Source: Patescibacteria group bacterium (lineage in GTDB: Bacteria > Patescibacteriota > Minisyncoccia > Minisyncoccales > DG-74-1). Taken from it: DNA of 27,068 nt. Shown here piece after piece: positions 22,752 through 27,068 of this stretch (position 1 is the first letter of the stretch; every line of letters starts with the position of its first letter). The notes beneath the pieces are model-generated. The model saw nothing but the letters and a program-made list of their open reading frames with translations. It did not search any database and was not told the DNA's origin. A program made the translations under genes and the position numbers. Where the stretch lies: NCBI GenBank assembly GCA_030016465.1, contig JASEJL010000005.1, forward strand, positions 1-27,068, read 5' to 3'.

Positions 22752-23608
22752 AAAAGCTAAATATATCTTCAAAAATCTTTGTTGATGGAGGCGATCCGAA
22801 AGAAACTCGAGAGGCAAAAGAACTTTTGGGATTTGTTCATGGTCAGACTACTAATCCTACCCTTATTTCTCAAAATCCAATAGTCCGGGAAAGAATGGAA
22901 AGGGGAGAGAAATTTAGTAAAAGGGAGGCTTATCATTTTTATCAAGAAGTGGTTCGGGAAATAGCTAAAATTATCTCAGGCCCTATTTCGGTTGAGGTTT
23001 ATGCTGATAGAGATACTAAAGCTCAGAAAATGATTGAAGAAGCTAAAGAAATGGTAAAATGGATTCCCAATGCCTGCATTAAGTTGCCAATTACTAAAGA
23101 AGGATTAAAGGCGGCTAATTTGGCAGTGAAAGAAAATATTCCGCTCAATATGACTCTTTGTTTTTCTCAAGAACAGGCAGCAGCTGTTTATGCGGCAACC
23201 AAAGGAGCTGAAAATCCGGTTTTTATCTCTCCCTTTGTCGGGAGGTTGGACGATCGGGGAGAAAATGGAATGAACTTGGTAGAAAATATTTTAAGGATGT
23301 ATCGAAATGGAGACGGCCACGTTAATGTTCTTACTGCTAGCGTTAGAAACTTAAATCATTTGCTTTTTGCGCTATCCCTTTCTTGTCCTTTAATTACCGT
23401 TCCCTTTAGGGTGATTAAAGAATGGGCTGAGAAAGATTTCATTTTGCCAGATGAAAATTTTAACTACCAACCCCAAAATTTAAAACCTATTCCTTATCAA
23501 GAAATTTCTTTAGACAAGGATTGGAAAAGTTATAATATTTATCATCAACTGACCGAAATTGGAATTGAAAAATTTGTCTTAGACTGGCAATCAATGATTA
23601 AAAGCTAA
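22748..23608 (+). CDS. tal: Transaldolase-family protein
   Basis: 286 residues from ATG 22748 (ATGA overlap with the GT2 stop); longer upstream starts are in the wrong frame of that gene. The family motifs are clear: G-Q-T-T-N-P-T-L-I near residue 35, the Schiff-base lysine K112 in C-I-K-L-P-I-T-K-E-G, and N-M-T-L-C-F-S-Q-E-Q-A followed by S-P-F-V-G-R-L-D-D. The length fits a small transaldolase or fructose-6-phosphate-aldolase relative. It moves three-carbon units between sugar phosphates in the pentose-phosphate pathway. Its place inside a glycan operon suggests it supplies a sugar-phosphate precursor, or that it is simply carried along. Confidence 0.88.
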   Translation: MKKLNISSKIFVDGGDPKETREAKELLGFVHGQTTNPTLISQNPIVRERMERGEKFSKREAYHFYQEVVREIAKIISGPISVEVYADRDTKAQKMIEEAKEMVKWIPNACIKLPITKEGLKAANLAVKENIPLNMTLCFSQEQAAAVYAATKGAENPVFISPFVGRLDDRGENGMNLVENILRMYRNGDGHVNVLTASVRNLNHLLFALSLSCPLITVPFRVIKEWAEKDFILPDENFNYQPQNLKPIPYQEISLDKDWKSYNIYHQLTEIGIEKFVLDWQSMIKS

Positions 23609-23612
23609 AGTC

Positions 23613-24398
23613 ATGGAATTAAGAAAAGAAATAGAAATTGAATATTATGATAAAAAAGCTAAAGACTGGTTGAGACAGAATAAAGACCGACGGAGAACAG
23701 TTGATTTTGAGGGTTTTGAGCCCGAAAAATTAGAAAGTTTTAGATTTTTGTATAAAATACTAAAAGAAAATTGCCGAGATAAAATAATTTTAGATTATGG
23801 CTGTGGAAATGGAATTCATTCTATTCCTTTGGCGAAAATGGGGGCAAAAAAGGTAATTGGCATTGATTTATCAGAGAAATCTTTAGAGATTGCCAGAGAA
23901 AGAGCAGAAAGGGAAGAATTGGAAGAAAAAGTTGAGTTCATCTCAATGGATTGCGAAAAGATGGATTTTCAAGATAATAGTTTTGATATTGTTTTTGATG
24001 GTGGCACTTTTTCTTCTCTCGACCTCCAAAAGGCCTATCCGGAATTGTTCCGCATTTTAAAGCCAGAAGGTCTTTTAATCGGGATTGAAACTTTCGGACA
24101 TAATCCGGTGACGAATCTAAAAAGAAGAGTTAACAGATTGGTTGGAAAACGAACCAGTTGGGCAACCGAGCATATTTTCAGAATGGAAGATTTGGAAAAA
24201 GCCAAAAATTATTTCAATAAAATTGAAGTTTATTATTTTCATTTAATTTCCTGGCTTGCATTTCCTTTTCTTAATTTGCCTGGCGGAAAATTATTGTTAA
24301 AATCATTGGAGTTTATTGACAAGATATTATTGAAATTGCCATTTCTGAGAAAATCCGCTTTTAAGGTTGTCTTCGTATTTTCCCAGCCCAAGAAATAA
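23613..24398 (+). CDS. Class I SAM-dependent methyltransferase
   Basis: 261 residues. Motif I is L60-D-Y-G-C-G-N-G-I-H-S; D85 in G-I-D-L-S is the ribose-binding acid; F-I-S-M-D-C-E-K-M-D-F and F-D-I-V-F-D-G-G-T-F-S-S are motifs II-IV, and L-F-R-I-L-K-P-E-G the end of the core. The C-terminal extension is hydrophobic and Leu/Phe-rich, so the enzyme may sit at the membrane. Third methyltransferase of the operon. A terminator follows. Confidence 0.88.
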   Translation: MELRKEIEIEYYDKKAKDWLRQNKDRRRTVDFEGFEPEKLESFRFLYKILKENCRDKIILDYGCGNGIHSIPLAKMGAKKVIGIDLSEKSLEIARERAEREELEEKVEFISMDCEKMDFQDNSFDIVFDGGTFSSLDLQKAYPELFRILKPEGLLIGIETFGHNPVTNLKRRVNRLVGKRTSWATEHIFRMEDLEKAKNYFNKIEVYYFHLISWLAFPFLNLPGGKLLLKSLEFIDKILLKLPFLRKSAFKVVFVFSQPKK

Positions 24399-24461
24399 CT
24401 CTTAACTTTTGTCCTTTATTGAAAGACCTTCCAGGGTTATTTACAAGTTTCTATCTGAAAT

Positions 24462-24484
24462 ACCTCGAAAAAAAGAGGTTTTTA
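24462..24484 (+). terminator. Terminator after the glycan operon
   Basis: ACCTC (24462-24466) and GAGGT (24475-24479) form a 5-bp stem with an A-rich loop, extended by imperfect A-T pairs, and a T-run follows (24480-24483). It separates the 23613 gene from the phosphoglycosyl transferase gene. Confidence 0.55.
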
Positions 24485-24497
24485 TGGTTTTTGAATC

Positions 24498-24526
24498 TTG
24501 AAAAAATTGGACTCAAAAGGTAAATT
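24498..24526 (+). promoter_or_regulatory. Candidate promoter of the phosphoglycosyl transferase gene
   Basis: TTGAAA (24498-24503), a 17-base spacer and TAAATT (24521-24526) match the sigma-70 pattern at 5 and 4 of 6 positions. The -10 box ends nine bases before the ATG at 24536, so the transcript would be leaderless or nearly so. Confidence 0.35.
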
Positions 24527-24535
24527 AAAAGTGTA

Positions 24536-25129
24536 ATGGTAAAGCGTCTTTTTGATATTGTTTTTGCTTTTTTTGGGTTAATCTTGGTCTTGCCCCTGTT
24601 TTTAATTATCGCGATTTTAATAAAGAGAGAATCGCCAGGACCGGTTTTTTATCGGGGGACAAGAATTGGCAAGGGTGGCAGGCCTTTCAGGATTTTTAAA
24701 TTTCGGTCAATGGTAGAGAACGCCGAGAAACTTGGCGGACCTTCAACCGCCGGAGATGACCCTCGTTTGACTAAAATCGGCAAGTTTCTCAAAAAATACC
24801 AGCTTGACGAACTGCCCCAATTGATTAATGTATTGAAAGGCGAGATGAGTTTGGTGGGCCCGAGGCCGGAAGTTAAAATGTATGTTGATATGATGACGGA
24901 GGAAGAGAGAAAGATTATTCTTTCAATTAAACCTGGAATGACCGATTTAGCATCCCTGTGGAATTTTCATGAGGGTGAGATTTTAAAAGGAAGTTTGGAT
25001 CCAGAAAAAACTTATCTGGAAAAGATAAGACCAACAAAAATTAAACTTCAGTTAGAATATGTTAAAAAACGTTCTTTTTGGTTAGACTTAAAGATAATCT
25101 TAAAGACCATTTTAAAGATACTTATATGA
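24536..25129 (+). CDS. Phosphoglycosyl transferase (bacterial sugar transferase, PglC/WcaJ-type)
   Basis: 197 residues, the size of the small monotopic PglC-type enzymes. The N-terminal hydrophobic hairpin is at about residues 5-30 (K-R-L-F-D-I-V, then L-P-L-F-L). S-P-G-P-V-F-Y and F-K-F-R-S-M follow, then the catalytic pair D91-E92 in L-D-E-L-P-Q-L, and S-L-V-G-P-R-P-E. Such enzymes transfer a sugar phosphate from a nucleotide sugar to undecaprenyl phosphate, starting glycan assembly at the membrane. It has its own candidate promoter after a terminator, so its expression may be set apart from the rest of the operon. It overlaps the following short ORF as ATGA. Confidence 0.92.
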   Translation: MVKRLFDIVFAFFGLILVLPLFLIIAILIKRESPGPVFYRGTRIGKGGRPFRIFKFRSMVENAEKLGGPSTAGDDPRLTKIGKFLKKYQLDELPQLINVLKGEMSLVGPRPEVKMYVDMMTEEERKIILSIKPGMTDLASLWNFHEGEILKGSLDPEKTYLEKIRPTKIKLQLEYVKKRSFWLDLKIILKTILKILI

Positions 25130-25200
25130 TAGAGAATATACCAAAAGAAATTTTAATAAAAATGTATGAGATGATGTTGAGGAATAGAAAAGACAATTAA
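25126..25200 (+). pseudogene. Possible remnant of a TPP-dependent dehydrogenase E1-alpha gene
   Basis: A 24-codon ORF starts inside the stop of the sugar transferase gene (ATGA). The peptide I-P-K-E-I-L-I-K-M-Y-E-M-M-L-R-N-R-K resembles the start of thiamine-pyrophosphate-dependent dehydrogenase E1 alpha subunits, which open with a helix of the L-Y-x-x-M-L-x-x-R-x-x type. The frame then stops, and no downstream frame continues the family in the 112 bases before the next gene. It may be the 5' end of a deleted gene that once followed the transferase. The peptide is short, so the match could be chance. Confidence 0.35.
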
Positions 25201-25274
25201 TTTCGGCAAAGCAAGCCCTTATCCTATGAATAACAACTTACCAAAGATGTTTTTAAAACCTAATTATTAGTTTA

Positions 25275-25313
25275 AAAAAAATCCCTTACCAAAATTCGAT
25301 AAGGGATTTTTTT
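25275..25313. terminator. Bidirectional terminator between convergent genes
   Basis: A 14-bp perfect stem (25275-25288 with 25300-25313) has an A-run on one side, a T-run on the other and an 11-base loop. It serves the plus-strand glycan genes and the minus-strand phosphatase gene, whose stop codon overlaps its last base. Confidence 0.88.
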
Positions 25314-26236
25314 CAATATTGTTCCTCAAAGTATAATTGGACTTCAATTACTGCAGCTTCAGCATGAGTAATATAACTCTCTGAAGCTCTTATTGTTTCG
25401 ATAGTTCGGGTTAAATGAAGTATTCCTTCTACGCCTATTCTTTGATAGAGCTCTACGATAAAAATTCCAAGCTGCGAGCTTTCGATATTCTTTAAAAATT
25501 CCCAACCAATGAATCCGTCTGTAAAAAGAAGGATTATATCAATCTCATAAGTTGGGAACGCTAATCTTTGCCACATTCTTTCTATCCCTGGCTCACCATT
25601 TAAAGCTCCGTATCCTTCTGGGCTCTCAGAATTATTAATTACCCTTCCTCTTTCTTTTAAAAGTATAGGATAAAATCGGTTCCACATTTCATCCCGAACT
25701 TTGTTAAGTTTTTCTTCTTCGATGTTTTCAAGCTTTATATTCCATTCTTGAGCTATTTCCTGCATCAGCCGGGAAATTTCTGAATTCATAAAGGTATCGT
25801 GAGCATGAACTTGATTTTCAGTTATAAAAACCTTACCGTCTTTTAACCTTACTAAAGCAAAAGTATCGCCAGCAGCAAGAATCTCTGTTTCTTTTTTACC
25901 AATTTTCGTTGCAGCAAAAGTAGCTCCCGATAGACGACCTATCTCTTCAGGAATTCCAGCATCAAGTTTTTTCTGCCAAATTGCTTGATTTGCTTTTAGC
26001 AAGACATCTCTCAGATGCATTTCCGGGGAAGCATTTTGGAATATCTCTTCAATTAGACGAGTGGTTACCTCCCCTAAAGTTAATCCATCAATAAAATTCT
26101 GCGGATGGTTAGGTGAAGAGGGTTCACTGAAACCATCTATGACAATATAATAGAAAGGATAGCGAATCATATGACCATCTTCTTTTCTTTTTGCAGTACC
26201 TTGACTATAGATTGTCGTAACTTCCTTTACAATCAT
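25313..26236 (-). CDS. PP2C-like serine/threonine phosphatase domain protein
   Basis: 307 residues, soluble. The PP2C order of motifs is visible: K-E-D20-G near the N-terminus, V-I-D34-G-F (metal-binding D-G), S-G-A-T-F-A-A (equivalent of G-S-T), A-A-G-D124-T (equivalent of G-D-S), and L-L-F-T-D240-G (equivalent of S-D-G). The last motif, normally D-N, is replaced by H-A-E293-A-A, so one metal ligand may be Glu or missing. An insert of about 70 residues (about 145-215) separates the GDT and DG motifs. It could be an active phosphatase or a degenerate regulatory one. It has a strong ribosome site and follows the SDR gene by 23 bases, so the pair is one operon. Target unknown. Confidence 0.72.
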   Translation of the reverse strand: MIVKEVTTIYSQGTAKRKEDGHMIRYPFYYIVIDGFSEPSSPNHPQNFIDGLTLGEVTTRLIEEIFQNASPEMHLRDVLLKANQAIWQKKLDAGIPEEIGRLSGATFAATKIGKKETEILAAGDTFALVRLKDGKVFITENQVHAHDTFMNSEISRLMQEIAQEWNIKLENIEEEKLNKVRDEMWNRFYPILLKERGRVINNSESPEGYGALNGEPGIERMWQRLAFPTYEIDIILLFTDGFIGWEFLKNIESSQLGIFIVELYQRIGVEGILHLTRTIETIRASESYITHAEAAVIEVQLYFEEQY

Positions 26237-26244
26237 TGCCTTTC

Positions 26245-26252
26245 CCTCCTTT
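26245..26252 (-). promoter_or_regulatory. Strong Shine-Dalgarno site of the PP2C-like gene
   Basis: On the minus strand the sequence AAAGGAGG ends eight bases before the ATG at 26236. Most other genes in the window have no such site. Confidence 0.8.
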
Positions 26253-26259
26253 CTTCTTT

Positions 26260-26961
26260 TTACTTAAATACCGGTTTAAGATGCCAACCTCTATCAGCAA
26301 GTAGGGTACATCCGTTAAACACTTCGCTGTGTTTGCTGAGTAGGAAGGCAATCACTCTAGCTGCCTCATTTACATCAGTTACCTTTTTATCTGGAATGGC
26401 ATCGGCGATCTTTCTCAATTGGTCTTCTTTTCCTATCCATGAAGGTGTTCCGCCAATGGTCCCAAGGCAGAGAGTAACCGCATAAATGCCGTACTTCCCA
26501 CAACCGGTAGCAATGTCTGGAGCAACCCTATTTATAGCCCCTTTGGCTAGATCATAGGCAAATTCATTTAATCCCAGGACAGAGTTAATTGAGGAAACCA
26601 CCACAATATGACCTTCCCCTATTTCTTTCATCCATCTTACTGCTTCCTGAATAGGGTAGACTCCGGCTAACAAAGTATCACGTAGTTCTTTTTCGATTTC
26701 AGTTGAATCGGCGTCTATAACTCCGTTTTCACCGCCACCTCCATAAACCAGTGAACAGTAACCATACAGGTTTTTGTAGTGCTCGCGGAGATCTGTAAAG
26801 AAATCTTTTACTTTGTGGGGATCTCCCAAATCAACGCCATTTTTAAGATCGGCAATAACTACTTGAGCTTCCTCTTTTCGTAAAATTTCACAAACAGCAG
26901 ATCCAATACCACCAGCTCCACCGCCGACAACAATTAACTTATCTTTCAGACCAAGTTCCAT
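26260..26961 (-). CDS. Short-chain dehydrogenase/reductase (SDR)
   Basis: 233 residues. The Rossmann motif G13-G-G-A-G-G-I-G20 and an acid at D38 (I-A-D-L) suggest NAD(H) preference. The catalytic set is S124 (in V-V-V-S-S-I), Y136 and K140 (Y-D-L-A-K). The usual N-N-A-G segment is replaced by L-V-Y-G-G-G-G, an unusual loop. The length is typical of classical SDRs. Its substrate is unknown. It starts with a textbook ribosome site and is followed by the PP2C-like gene. Confidence 0.9.
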   Translation of the reverse strand: MELGLKDKLIVVGGGAGGIGSAVCEILRKEEAQVVIADLKNGVDLGDPHKVKDFFTDLREHYKNLYGYCSLVYGGGGENGVIDADSTEIEKELRDTLLAGVYPIQEAVRWMKEIGEGHIVVVSSINSVLGLNEFAYDLAKGAINRVAPDIATGCGKYGIYAVTLCLGTIGGTPSWIGKEDQLRKIADAIPDKKVTDVNEAARVIAFLLSKHSEVFNGCTLLADRGWHLKPVFK

Positions 26962-26966
26962 CTTTC

Positions 26967-26973
26967 ACCTCCT
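26967..26973 (-). promoter_or_regulatory. Strong Shine-Dalgarno site of the SDR gene
   Basis: On the minus strand AGGAGGT ends five bases before the ATG at 26961. A second purine-rich word (GGAGGAAGAAAGG) lies further upstream at about 27014-27026. Confidence 0.8.
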
Positions 26974-27023
26974 CGTATACTGAATTAAAGAAAGAAAGTA
27001 GAGAAAAGATTTCCTTTCTTCCT

Positions 27024-27044
27024 CCTGTCACTTTTGGTGGCAGG
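27024..27044. repeat. Hairpin upstream of the SDR gene
   Basis: CCTGTCAC (27024-27031) and GTGGCAGG (27037-27044) form an 8-bp stem, with one G-U pair, around TTTTG. It lies in the SDR leader on the minus strand and overlaps the second purine-rich word. It could be part of its regulation. Confidence 0.4.
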
Positions 27045-27068
27045 TATCTTGGCTGAAAATTTTCTGAA

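Noticed and set aside
188..27068. Terminal overlap of a circular element
   Set aside because: Only 13 AT-rich bases match and they are not at the left end, so circularity is not supported.

Overview
The window looks like chromosomal sequence from a member of the Patescibacteria (Candidate Phyla Radiation), most likely Parcubacteria-like. This is inferred from the gene set and style, not from a marker gene, because no rRNA, tRNA or ribosomal protein gene was found. Supporting traits are AT-rich DNA, short AT-rich leaders with almost no Shine-Dalgarno sequences, a DUF5667-type membrane protein beside an ECF sigma factor, a giant secreted protein with helix-hairpin-helix and lamin-tail-like domains, a four-helix-bundle (S23/Avd-type) gene, and a compact glycan operon. 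TGA is used as stop, so the recoded Gracilibacteria/SR1 genetic code does not apply.

Layout. Positions 1-440 hold no convincing gene but contain several hairpins. Positions 441-5799 encode two small membrane-anchored proteins and a 1349-residue mosaic surface protein. Positions 5804-8202 hold a regulatory group: a winged-helix protein, an ECF sigma factor, a DUF5667-like membrane protein (possibly an anti-sigma factor) and a small coiled-coil protein. Positions 8301-12115 encode two exported cell-wall proteins that both carry a coiled coil and a peptidoglycan-binding domain: a probable surface-layer-type protein and a gluzincin metallopeptidase. Positions 12110-13357 form a patchwork: a four-helix-bundle gene between inverted repeats, a frameshifted small membrane-protein gene, and an HTH gene that ends in a terminator.

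Positions 13363-24398 are a tightly packed, one-directional glycan operon: a miniature nucleotide-sugar-dehydrogenase-like protein, a Wzx-type flippase, five glycosyltransferase-like proteins, three SAM methyltransferases and a transaldolase, with several ATGA overlaps. A terminator follows, then a phosphoglycosyl transferase gene (24536-25129) that would start the lipid-linked glycan, and a 24-codon possible gene remnant. No Wzy-type polymerase or ligase is visible. The products probably build and export a methylated surface glycan, perhaps decorating the exported wall proteins encoded upstream; that link is inference.

Positions 25313-26961 (minus strand) encode an SDR oxidoreductase and a PP2C-like phosphatase. 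Both have textbook Shine-Dalgarno sites, unlike the rest of the window, and a bidirectional terminator separates them from the glycan genes.

The least explained signal is palindromic and hairpin DNA. One 20-bp palindromic element occurs in opposite orientations inside two unrelated genes. A perfect 34-bp palindrome lies inside the mosaic surface gene. Two intergenic hairpins show paired (covarying) base changes. The four-helix-bundle gene sits between 24-bp imperfect inverted repeats. Together these suggest a family of small, possibly mobile palindromes that have entered both intergenic and coding DNA.
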